A stretch of DNA of 5,987 nucleotides, taken from positions 1 through 5,987 of the forward strand of contig JAKBCI010000113.1 of NCBI GenBank assembly GCA_021807965.1, given 5' to 3'. This document shows positions 1 through 5,223 of this stretch, one piece after another. Below the pieces are notes generated by a model. It made no database searches and was not told the DNA's origin. It was given only the letters and a program-made list of their open reading frames with translations. The DNA is from Actinomycetes bacterium (GTDB lineage: Bacteria > Actinomycetota > Acidimicrobiia > Acidimicrobiales > RAAP-2). The position numbers and the translations under genes are program-made. The stretch's first letter is position 1. Every line of letters starts with the position of its first letter.

Positions 1-295
1 CGAGCCACACGGTGAACTCGTGCGCCAACAGGTCACGCGCATCCTCCGATTCGACCACGCCTCCCCCGGTGGCAACCACCGCGTCACGACGAACGCAGTC
101 GCGCAACGCCTCGAACTCCGCCACTCGAAACACCGACTCGCCCACGTGACGCAACCAGTCAGCCGTGGTCGAACCCACCCGATGGGCGATGACGACGTCC
201 GTGTCGCAAACTTCCACGCCCAGCTGTGATCCGACGACGGCCGCCACGGTGGACTTACCGCTGCCCGGCAGGCCGACCAAGACGACGCGCGCCAT
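1..295 (-). CDS. aroK: Shikimate kinase, N-terminal 98 residues (3' end cut by window edge)
   Basis: Phosphorylates the 3-hydroxyl of shikimate with ATP, the fifth step of the cytosolic shikimate pathway to aromatic amino acids. Read from the ATG at 295-293, the frame stays open to base 1. It begins MARVVLVGLPGSGKST, a P-loop (Walker A) at residues 8-16. DTD at 31-33 matches the family's Mg/shikimate-binding acidic pair, GESVFRVAE (52-60) carries the family's shikimate-binding Arg (R57), and the GGG shikimate loop is at 77-79. About 98 of the usual 165-180 residues are visible. The start lies 2 bases past the aroC stop with no clear Shine-Dalgarno and no -10 box at the spacing seen elsewhere in this window, so translation is probably coupled to aroC. 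In actinobacteria aroB commonly follows, which would lie off the left edge. Another P-loop small-molecule kinase is possible in principle, but the motifs plus the aroC context make shikimate kinase nearly certain. Confidence 0.95.
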   Translation of the reverse strand, partial: MARVVLVGLPGSGKSTVAAVVGSQLGVEVCDTDVVIAHRVGSTTADWLRHVGESVFRVAEFEALRDCVRRDAVVATGGGVVESEDARDLLAHEFTVWL

Positions 296-297
296 GG

Positions 298-1479
298 CTA
301 CGCGTGCGCCGGTGACGTCCACTGATTCAGGTTCGCAACGAAGGCGTCATGGTTGCGCACGAACTCGGTCACCGAGTCACCCCCGAACTTTCGCAGCGCC
401 TCATTCGCCAAGACGAGCGCAGTCATCGCTTCAGCCACGACCCCGAGCGCGGGCACGGCCGTGACGTCAGTGCGCTCCTTGAACGAAACCGCAGTGTCGC
501 CCGTGGCCAAATCGACCGTTTCCAGCGTCGGTCGATTCAAGGTTGCCAGCGGCTTCATTGCCACCTTCGCGATTATGGGTGCGCCCGAGGATACGCCACC
601 TTCGAGACCACCCGCGTGATCCGTGCGTCGCACGAAGCCCCCCGACGAGGTCGCGCGTTCGTCGCGCGCGATCGCGTCGTGCGCTGCACTTCCGCGTTGC
701 GCGGCTTGCGCAATGCCATCGCCAATCTCCACGGCCTTCACCGCTTGGATGCTCATCAGCGCGCCAGCCAACAAGCCATCGAGCTTGCGGTCCCAGTGGA
801 CGTAACTGCCCAAGCCAACGGGTACGCCGAAGGCAATCACCTCGGCGATGCCACCCAACGAGTCGCCATCCTTGGCCGCAGCCCTAATCTCGGCGACCAT
901 GTTCGACGCGGCCTCAGGACTGAAGCACCGCACCTCACTCTCGTCCACTGCCACCAGGTCACCCGGACCCGGCCGCGCGTCGGACGTGGCCGTCCCAATG
1001 CGCACCACGTGACTGATCACTGAGACCCCAATCGTGGCCAACAGCGCTTTGGCCAACGAGCCCGCGGCCACGCGCGCCGCAGTTTCTCGAGCGCTGGCGC
1101 GTTCGAGCACGTCGCGCGCATCATCAAAGCCGTACTTCTGCATTCCCGCCAAGTCGGCGTGACCAGGACGCGGCGCCGTAAGTCGCTTCGTCGGCGTACC
1201 CGGTGCGGCGGACATCTCGGCTTCCCACTTGGGCCACTCAGAATTGAGGATTTCGATCACCACCGGCGAACCCAGCGTGCGACCGTGACGAATGCCACCG
1301 CCGAGGCGCAACTGGTCGCGCTCAAATCGCATGCGCGGTCCACGACCGAATCCGAGCCGCCGTCTCGCGAGTTCGTCCGCGATCGTTGCCTCGAGCACTT
1401 CGAGACCGGCGGGCAGACCCTCAACGATCACGGTGAGCGATGGGCCATGGCTCTCGCCAGCGGTCAAGAAGCGCAACAT
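298..1479 (-). CDS. aroC: Chorismate synthase
   Basis: Converts 5-enolpyruvylshikimate-3-phosphate to chorismate by 1,4-anti elimination of phosphate, using reduced FMN; last step of the shikimate pathway, cytosolic. At 393 residues it has the usual length for actinobacterial members. All family signatures are visible: GESHG at residues 8-12 with the catalytic-type His11, PRPGHADLAG at 103-112 with the second His107, the Arg/Ala-rich stretch RASARETAARVAAGS at 127-141, DHAGGLEGG at 287-295, and RTDVTAVPALGVVAEAM at 336-352. It ends with FGGDSVTEF, typical of the family C-terminus. The ATG at 1479-1477 is supported by a -10 box exactly six bases upstream, which implies a leaderless mRNA. The gene sits 31 bases after nfuA on the same strand and 2 bases before aroK, so aroC-aroK form a two-gene or longer aromatic operon. 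No oddities are seen in the coding sequence. Confidence 0.98.
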   Translation of the reverse strand: MLRFLTAGESHGPSLTVIVEGLPAGLEVLEATIADELARRRLGFGRGPRMRFERDQLRLGGGIRHGRTLGSPVVIEILNSEWPKWEAEMSAAPGTPTKRLTAPRPGHADLAGMQKYGFDDARDVLERASARETAARVAAGSLAKALLATIGVSVISHVVRIGTATSDARPGPGDLVAVDESEVRCFSPEAASNMVAEIRAAAKDGDSLGGIAEVIAFGVPVGLGSYVHWDRKLDGLLAGALMSIQAVKAVEIGDGIAQAAQRGSAAHDAIARDERATSSGGFVRRTDHAGGLEGGVSSGAPIIAKVAMKPLATLNRPTLETVDLATGDTAVSFKERTDVTAVPALGVVAEAMTALVLANEALRKFGGDSVTEFVRNHDAFVANLNQWTSPAHA

Positions 1480-1514
1480 CGCACGATTCTAGGGCCCCGA
1501 GCCCAGTCGGTCAG
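1480..1514 (-). promoter_or_regulatory. Leaderless promoter of aroC
   Basis: Read on the minus strand, TAGAAT (1491-1486) is a good -10 box. It is followed by exactly six bases (CGTGCG) and then the aroC ATG, so transcription should start at or next to the A of the start codon. A partial -35 match, CTGACC (1514-1509), lies 17 bases upstream of the -10 box and contains the stop codon TGA of nfuA (1513-1511). aroC therefore seems able to be transcribed independently of nfuA, although read-through from nfuA is also possible because no terminator is visible between them. Confidence 0.65.
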
Positions 1515-2164
1515 TGGTCGTCCGTGTAAAAGGGATTCACACCGGACGCGTGGTCCGTTACGTCAACGACGCTGGTGAGCTCGGGGATTGCCTCGACCAA
1601 TGCCGTCTCGATTCCCTGCGACAGCGTCATTCGGCTGAGCGAACAGCCCTGACACCCGCCGCCCATCATGATGTAGGCGACTCGGACGTCCTCGTCCATC
1701 GCTACGAGGTCGGCCACGCCACCGTGGGCCGCTATCGACGGGTTGATCGTCGATTCCAACACCTCAATCGCCCGTCGCGCGAGTGGCCCGTCGACACCGA
1801 ATGCGAGGATCTCGCTCGGAACGCCCGGATGACGTTCTTCGGGCGTGGGAACGTTGGGGTTGACCAGGACGAGCCCCCCACCTCCGTCGGGCGAGAACTC
1901 GAGTCGGCTGCCGCGCAACCGGGCCACGCTCGAGGCGGGCACCACGATCGTGACGCCGCCATCGGTACCCACGACCGCACCGTCGGGCGCGTCCACTCGA
2001 TCAGAGAAGTACAGATCGTAGGTATAACCACCGGCGCGGGTTCCCGTCACTTCAACGAACAGCGCTAATTCGTCGCTTCGAGTCTCGTTCGCCAACGCGT
2101 CAACGACGACGTTACGAGCGTCATCAGTCATCGTCAGAATGTCAAACGTCTCCACCGTGGTCAT
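1511..2164 (-). CDS. nfuA: NfuA-type Fe-S cluster carrier (degenerate A-type domain plus NifU C-terminal domain)
   Basis: Cytosolic scaffold/carrier that binds a [4Fe-4S] cluster between two subunits and delivers it to apo-proteins. With the ATG at 2164 the protein has 217 residues. Residues about 7-108 resemble an A-type (IscA/ErpA-like) fold (VVVDALANE, LFVEVTGTRAGGYTYDLYF, then a VVPASSV stretch) but contain no cysteine, as in E. coli NfuA, whose A-type domain has lost its ligands. Residues about 130-205 are the NifU C-terminal (Nfu) domain: RAIEVLESTINPSIAAHGGV, then MMGGGCQGCSLS with the cluster-binding Cys171 and Cys174. An in-frame TTG at 2170 would add two residues, but the -10 box TAGACT lies six bases before the ATG, so transcripts would start at the ATG. 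The gene is divergent from the Cys-rich gene at 2219 and 31 bases upstream of aroC. It has no isc/suf neighbours in the window. Confidence 0.93.
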   Translation of the reverse strand: MTTVETFDILTMTDDARNVVVDALANETRSDELALFVEVTGTRAGGYTYDLYFSDRVDAPDGAVVGTDGGVTIVVPASSVARLRGSRLEFSPDGGGGLVLVNPNVPTPEERHPGVPSEILAFGVDGPLARRAIEVLESTINPSIAAHGGVADLVAMDEDVRVAYIMMGGGCQGCSLSRMTLSQGIETALVEAIPELTSVVDVTDHASGVNPFYTDDH

Positions 2165-2176
2165 GGCCAAAGTCTA
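2165..2176 (-). promoter_or_regulatory. Leaderless promoter of nfuA (-10 box and six-base spacer)
   Basis: On the minus strand TAGACT (2176-2171) is followed by TTGGCC and then the ATG at 2164. This is the same six-base spacing as at four other genes in the window and predicts a transcript starting at the A of ATG. No convincing -35 hexamer was found at 16-18 bases upstream. The in-frame TTG within the spacer would not be in such a transcript, which decides the start in favour of the ATG. Confidence 0.65.
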
Positions 2177-2186
2177 GAGGCGCGAT

Positions 2187-2196
2187 GCGCCGGCGC
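2187..2196. promoter_or_regulatory. Palindrome GCGCCGGCGC centred between two divergent promoters
   Basis: A perfect 10-base palindrome centred at 2191.5, exactly midway between the nfuA and Cys-rich gene -10 boxes (2171-2176 and 2207-2212) and midway between their start codons (2164 and 2219). Relative to each predicted transcription start it spans roughly -23 to -32, adjoining both -35 regions. It could bind a dimeric regulator acting on both promoters. The sequence is only G and C, so chance occurrence in this GC-rich genome is quite possible. Confidence 0.3.
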
Positions 2197-2206
2197 GACG
2201 ACGAAG

Positions 2207-2218
2207 TAGTTTCGTGCC
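2207..2218 (+). promoter_or_regulatory. Leaderless promoter of the Cys-rich gene (-10 box and six-base spacer)
   Basis: TAGTTT (2207-2212), then CGTGCC, then the GTG start at 2219. The spacing is identical to the other leaderless-type promoters here and mirrors that of nfuA across the 54-base divergent gap. There is no Shine-Dalgarno sequence, and no convincing -35 box was found. Confidence 0.55.
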
Positions 2219-2959
2219 GTGACTTCGATTCCTCGCGATGCCCACGAATGGTTCAGCTTTGACGACGAGCGTGATCAACGAACCTGGATGTTCGACGTAA
2301 CATTTCTCGAGAGCGCGTGGACCTGCATCTTTGGCCGCGGGTGCCAGGGCGTCCTCACGGGTCCAACGCCCGAACTCGTCCAGGGTTGCTGCAGTTACGG
2401 CGCCCATTTCACCGACGAAGCCGACCGCCAACGCGTTGAGCGGGCCGCCACCCGTTTGACCTCGGATCAGTGGCAGTTCAAATCGCGGGGCCGGCGCGGG
2501 ACGACGCGGGTGAAGCGAAACGGTGAGATTGTCACTCGCTTGGTCCAAGACGCGTGCATTTTCTTGAATCGGCCCGACTTTGCGCGAGGGCCGGGTTGCG
2601 CTCTGCACGTCATGGCAATCGACAGCGGCGAGAGCTACATCCCGCTCAAACCAGACGTGTGCTGGCAGCTACCGCTACACCGCGACGATCAAGTGACCGA
2701 GGATGGGCACGTCATCACGCGCATCGCGCAATGGGAGCGGCGCGATTGGGGTGCCGGCGGATCCGATTTCCACTGGTGGTGCACCGACACGCCTGACGCG
2801 TTCATTGGTCGCGGTCGCGTCGTCGACACGATGCGTGACGAACTCATCGCCATGATTGGTCGCGACGTTTACGACCACTTACTCGCCTACCTCGATCATC
2901 GCGCGAAGCAAGCGACGTCGACGCGCCTGGCCCACCCAGTGGTTCGCCGCCGACGCTAG
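2219..2959 (+). CDS. Uncharacterised Cys-rich protein, YkgJ/DUF3109-like putative metal-chelating protein
   Basis: 246 residues, no signal peptide or membrane segment, so probably cytosolic. Eight cysteines are visible: C36 (WTCIFGRGC), C42, C57 and C58 (QGCCSYG), C113 (DACIFLNR), C127 (GPGCALH), C148 (KPDVCWQLPL) and C188 (WWCTD). The order C...GCC...CIFL...GCALH...KP..C..LP follows the layout of YkgJ/DUF3109-type putative Zn/Fe-chelating proteins, where Cys residues cluster, then C.FL, C.IH and RP..C..FP follow. The family assignment is by motif resemblance only; those families have no well-established biochemical role. The region at 185-205 (HWWCTDTPDAFIGRGR) and a basic RRRR tail are additional. 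The GTG start is chosen because a -10 box lies exactly six bases upstream; the next in-frame ATG (residue 24) would remove conserved-looking sequence. The gene is divergent from nfuA across a symmetric promoter region, which fits, but does not prove, a link to iron or Fe-S metabolism. Its stop interleaves with that of the next, convergent gene. Confidence 0.85.
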   Translation: MTSIPRDAHEWFSFDDERDQRTWMFDVTFLESAWTCIFGRGCQGVLTGPTPELVQGCCSYGAHFTDEADRQRVERAATRLTSDQWQFKSRGRRGTTRVKRNGEIVTRLVQDACIFLNRPDFARGPGCALHVMAIDSGESYIPLKPDVCWQLPLHRDDQVTEDGHVITRIAQWERRDWGAGGSDFHWWCTDTPDAFIGRGRVVDTMRDELIAMIGRDVYDHLLAYLDHRAKQATSTRLAHPVVRRRR

Positions 2960-2975
2960 CCCTCAGCCGCTAGCG
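2954..2975. repeat. Inverted repeat with two GCTAGC palindromes at a convergent gene junction
   Basis: CGCTAGC (2954-2960) and GCTAGCG (2969-2975) form a 7-base inverted repeat with an 8-base loop, overlapping the interleaved stop codons of the two convergent genes. As RNA this would be a modest hairpin. No T-run follows on either strand, so a classical intrinsic terminator is not supported; a weak bidirectional attenuating structure is possible. Confidence 0.3.
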
Positions 2976-3168
2976 GGTCGTCCTCCACGGTCGTCGAGCG
3001 AGGCAATTTACCTAGAATCTCGTCGTAGCGATCCTCCTCAACCAGGCACCACTCGGCGTGAACGTCTTCCGGGGCGGCGCCACATTCCACGCACGTCGTC
3101 GCCCGCGGTCCCGTTGAACGCTTCAGTTCCCGAGCCTCTACAAATCGACGGTGGCGGCCCTTTTTCAC
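2956..3168 (-). CDS. Small putative zinc-knuckle protein (CxxC...HxxxC), function unknown
   Basis: 70 residues. The N-terminus is strongly basic (MKKGRHRRFVEARELKR), followed by a compact Cys/His cluster C26-x2-C29-x7-H37-x3-C41, which has the spacing of a small zinc-binding knuckle, then an acidic C-terminal tail (VEEDRYDEIL... VEDDPLAAEG). A basic helix beside a metal knuckle could bind nucleic acid or ribosomes; that is inference, and I do not recognise a named family. The start is GTG at 3168-3166 because TGAGGAG, a strong Shine-Dalgarno sequence, lies five bases upstream. This makes it the only gene here with a clear ribosome binding site. The gene converges on the Cys-rich gene with a 4-base overlap in CTAG and diverges from the 75-residue gene. 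Coding is supported by the RBS, the close fit between neighbours and the coherent Cys/His pattern. Confidence 0.8.
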   Translation of the reverse strand: MKKGRHRRFVEARELKRSTGPRATTCVECGAAPEDVHAEWCLVEEDRYDEILGKLPRSTTVEDDPLAAEG

Positions 3169-3173
3169 GTTAA

Positions 3174-3180
3174 CTCCTCA
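3174..3180 (-). promoter_or_regulatory. Strong Shine-Dalgarno of the small zinc-knuckle gene
   Basis: TGAGGAG on the minus strand, five bases (TTAAC) before the GTG at 3168. It is close to the anti-Shine-Dalgarno complement and fixes the start codon. It implies a transcript with a real 5' leader, unlike most genes in the window. No confident promoter was found further upstream in 3181-3240. Confidence 0.7.
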
Positions 3181-3248
3181 CCGGCCACGGGCCATACCTG
3201 GCGGCAGCCACGACGTCGCTCTCCCACGCCGAGACTCCATGATACCAA

Positions 3249-3287
3249 CTCACCTGTCGAGTTGAACCCCTAACATCGACACGTGAG
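3249..3287. repeat. Interrupted dyad flanking the -10 box of the 75-residue gene (candidate operator)
   Basis: CTCACCTGTCGA (3249-3260) and TCGACACGTGAG (3276-3287) are reverse complements at 11 of 12 positions (mismatch at 3254/3282), separated by 15 bases. The left arm sits at about -34 to -23 and the right arm spans from the end of the -10 box into the GTG start codon. Transcription is predicted to begin inside the right arm, so a leader hairpin is unlikely; a DNA operator for a dimeric repressor is the better reading. A dyad of this quality could arise by chance somewhere in 6 kb; its position on the promoter is what makes it notable. Confidence 0.4.
3271..3282 (+). promoter_or_regulatory. 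Leaderless promoter of the 75-residue gene (-10 box and six-base spacer)
   Basis: TAACAT (3271-3276), then CGACAC, then GTG at 3283. The spacing is identical to the other leaderless-type promoters in this window. There is no Shine-Dalgarno upstream of the GTG and only a weak -35 region. The box lies within the dyad at 3249-3287. Confidence 0.6.
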
Positions 3288-3510
3288 CGATAGCTTTGAC
3301 CCCAACGACATGATCCTGCGTTTCCGCGAGCGCGCCGAGGCCGTCAAGCGGCGCGGTCTGCCGCCGGTCGAGGGCGTTGAACGCCAGCGGTTCCTCGAAG
3401 CGGCTCGCCAGGACTTCCAGGATTTCGCAATGCTGGGCGACGCCGTCGCCAGCCTCGACGGCGGGATCCTACGACTGGAAATTGACCTCCGACCTCGTCC
3501 ATCGTCCTAG
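3283..3510 (+). CDS. Small soluble protein of unknown function, probably conserved in actinobacteria
   Basis: 75 residues, no cysteines, no signal peptide or membrane segment. It starts with FDPNDMILRFRERAEAVKRRGLPPVEG, a charged probable helix ending at a Pro turn, then RQRFLEAARQDFQDFAMLGDAVASL, a second amphipathic helix, and ends with GILRLEIDLRPRP, a probable beta strand. The sequence is well formed and reminds me of short conserved actinobacterial hypotheticals, but I cannot name a family. The GTG start is supported by a -10 box exactly six bases upstream; the next ATG (residue 10) would cut the first helix. It converges on the lipoprotein gene with only four bases between the stop codons, so their 3' transcripts must overlap. 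It is divergent from the small zinc-knuckle gene across 114 bases, the longest gene-free stretch in the window. Confidence 0.8.
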   Translation: MSDSFDPNDMILRFRERAEAVKRRGLPPVEGVERQRFLEAARQDFQDFAMLGDAVASLDGGILRLEIDLRPRPSS

Positions 3511-3514
3511 TGCC

Positions 3515-3943
3515 CTAACCGGACGCGATACGCGCGTTGGCCTCCGCCAACGCCGCGGCACCTGACTCGAGTGAACGGAGGGCCACCGCCCGCTGGCGAA
3601 GGTTTGGCCCCGCCACGTAGCACTGATGGGCGCCGGCTCCCAATTCCGTATAGGCCCGTGAGAGCAATTGCGTCGTCTGCTCATCCGGCGTTGGCAGCGA
3701 CGCGTTGGCACTCTGGGTGTCAAAGAGCAGCACCCCGCAGACGAGGTGCAGTTGATTGGCGGTCGTGCGCCGATCTCGAAGGGCCGTCGCGGCGTGGCGC
3801 GCGTCGGTATGGAGCGTCGTCGTCGCGTACGCGAAATCGCTCTGCACGACCCAGCCGTGCAGCGCCGAACCGGCGGCGATCGAGGCACCGCAAGCCGTCA
3901 GCAACAGTCCCGAGACGAGCAGCAATCCGAATCGACGAATCAC
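3515..3943 (-). CDS. Small putative lipoprotein, function unknown
   Basis: 142 residues starting at GTG 3943-3941. The N-terminus MIRRFGLLLVSGLLLTAC has a positive n-region, a hydrophobic core and a lipobox LTAC with Cys18, so the protein should be lipidated and anchored on the outer face of the membrane, leaving a mature part of about 125 residues. That part is Ala/Leu/Arg-rich and probably helical (HTDARHAATALRDRRTTANQL, then ALRSLESGAAALAEANARIASG). It has two further cysteines, C69 and C108, which could form an extracytoplasmic disulfide. No family is recognised. The start overlaps the tyrS stop by four bases (GTGA), implying translational coupling and a shared mRNA with tyrS. It converges on the 75-residue gene. 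The link to tyrS is probably positional rather than functional. Confidence 0.8.
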   Translation of the reverse strand: MIRRFGLLLVSGLLLTACGASIAAGSALHGWVVQSDFAYATTTLHTDARHAATALRDRRTTANQLHLVCGVLLFDTQSANASLPTPDEQTTQLLSRAYTELGAGAHQCYVAGPNLRQRAVALRSLESGAAALAEANARIASG

Positions 3944-5223
3944 ACCACGACCACGAGGTGCAATTGGCGACGGCCGCGCCGCAGTACCAAGTAGCGGTCG
4001 TGCAACGCCATCGAGAGATCCACCCGTTGGTCGGCGCCCAGACGCCGGTTGTTGACGTAGACCCCGCCCTGTTCCAGAAAACGACGCGCTTCACCCTTGG
4101 ACGACGCCAACTGCGTCGCCACCAGCGCGTCGACCGGATCCATCCCGCCACGTAAGGTTTCACGGCTCATCTGCGTCGAGGGCGAGTCGGCCACGATCTC
4201 GAGGAGCGTCGCCTCGTCGACGTCGGCGATGGACTCGCTGAACAGCGCTTCGCTCGCTCGCTCGGCCCTAGTCGCCGCATCGACGCCGTGCACCATCTCG
4301 ACGACGCTTCGTGCGAGCACGCGCTGCGCTCGACGCAACTGGGGTTCTCGGTGAACGGCGTCGTCCAAATCCTCGATCGTCTCGTGATCGAGGAACGTGA
4401 AGAACCGAAGCAACGTCGGAGTAAGTTCGTCTTCACTATTGAGCAAGAATTGGTGAAGCTCAAAGGGTGACGTCATGGTCGGGTCAAGCCACACGCGATC
4501 GTTCCCACCTTCGGACTTTCCGTACTTGCGACCGTCGGGACGAAGCAAGAGCGGGGAGGTCAGACCACCCACAACGTGGCCCGTCACCTTGCGCACCAGT
4601 TCGGCCCCCGCGGTGATGTTCCCCCACTGGTCTGACCCGCCGAGCTGCAGCGTGCAACCGTAGTCAACGTGCAGACGCAGGAAGTCATACGCCTGGAGCA
4701 ACATGTAGGAGAACTCGGTAAAGGAGAGCCCGACGTCGTCGCGCTCTAGCCGGCTGCGCACCGATTCTTTGGCCACCATCTGATTCACCGTGAAGTGCTT
4801 GCCAACGTCACGCAGAAAGTCGGTCAACGAAATGGTGGTGAGCCAGTCCGCGTTGTTGATGAGTAGGGCCCGCGAGGAACCCGCTGACGCGCCAAATTCC
4901 AGAAACCGCTCGAGCTGCGCGCGGATCCCCGCCAGATTCTCAGTTAACCGCTCGACCGTGAGTAGCGGCCGCTCCACGTCCTTGAAACTCGGATCGCCAA
5001 CCAGGCCCGTCCCGCCGCCCGCCAACGCGATCGGTCGATTGCCGGCCATCTGCAGGCGGCGCAAGTTGCAGAGTTGCAAGAGCCCGCCCAGGTGCAGTGA
5101 CGGCGCCGTAGGGTCGAAACCGATGTACGCGGTCACGCCACCCGCGCTCAAACGATCGAGCAACGCGTCGTCGGTCGCCTGATGAACCAGTCCCCGAAAC
5201 TTCCAGTCGTCGCGCAGGTTCAT
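3940..5223 (-). CDS. tyrS: Tyrosyl-tRNA synthetase
   Basis: Charges tRNA-Tyr with tyrosine; class Ic synthetase, cytosolic, homodimer. 427 residues with the ATG at 5223, the normal bacterial length. The Rossmann catalytic domain has YIGFDPTAPSLHLGG (33-47) with the HIGH-like HLGG, the tyrosine pocket Y173-x3-Q177-x2-D180 (SYMLLQAYD), GSDQWGNI (196-203) and the KMSKS-equivalent KYGKS (233-237). Residues about 363-425 form the C-terminal S4-like RNA-binding domain (DALVATQLASSKGEARRFLEQGGVYVNNRRL). An in-frame TTG at 5229 would add two residues, but a -10 box TAGACT six bases before the ATG argues for the ATG. The gene has its own promoter 35 bases or fewer after the ccdA stop and is coupled at its 3' end to the lipoprotein gene through GTGA. 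No T-box or attenuator is visible, as there is no leader. All catalytic motifs are intact. Confidence 0.98.
   Translation of the reverse strand: MNLRDDWKFRGLVHQATDDALLDRLSAGGVTAYIGFDPTAPSLHLGGLLQLCNLRRLQMAGNRPIALAGGGTGLVGDPSFKDVERPLLTVERLTENLAGIRAQLERFLEFGASAGSSRALLINNADWLTTISLTDFLRDVGKHFTVNQMVAKESVRSRLERDDVGLSFTEFSYMLLQAYDFLRLHVDYGCTLQLGGSDQWGNITAGAELVRKVTGHVVGGLTSPLLLRPDGRKYGKSEGGNDRVWLDPTMTSPFELHQFLLNSEDELTPTLLRFFTFLDHETIEDLDDAVHREPQLRRAQRVLARSVVEMVHGVDAATRAERASEALFSESIADVDEATLLEIVADSPSTQMSRETLRGGMDPVDALVATQLASSKGEARRFLEQGGVYVNNRRLGADQRVDLSMALHDRYLVLRRGRRQLHLVVVV

Noticed and set aside
349..1023. Long open frame (224 codons) on the plus strand opposite aroC
   Set aside because: It is antisense to an intact chorismate synthase, shows no family motif, and is explained by GC-rich codon bias in the aroC frame.
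1492..1510. GGGCCC-rich possible terminator between nfuA and aroC
   Set aside because: The stem is very short, has no T-run, and lies in the spacer between the aroC -35 and -10 boxes.
1514..2068. 184-codon plus-strand frame opposite nfuA
   Set aside because: Shadow of the nfuA reading frame; rich in His/Arg/Asp typical of antisense GC-rich translation, with no recognisable domain.
2174..2608. 144-codon minus-strand frame upstream of nfuA
   Set aside because: It lies opposite the Cys-rich gene, runs through both divergent promoters and has no protein-like motifs.
3013..3027. TAGAAT on the plus strand, like the aroC -10 box
   Set aside because: It lies inside the minus-strand zinc-knuckle gene and no start codon follows at six bases (GTA instead), so it does not match the leaderless pattern.
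3571..4163. Overlapping frames of about 100-194 codons on both strands at the tyrS/lipoprotein junction
   Set aside because: Out of frame with tyrS and the lipoprotein gene, Arg-rich low-complexity sequence, no start signals; shadows.
4249..4265. CGCTCGCTCGCTCGG short tandem repeat
   Set aside because: It encodes ordinary residues in tyrS (around ERASEAL) and is too short to be more than local codon repetition.
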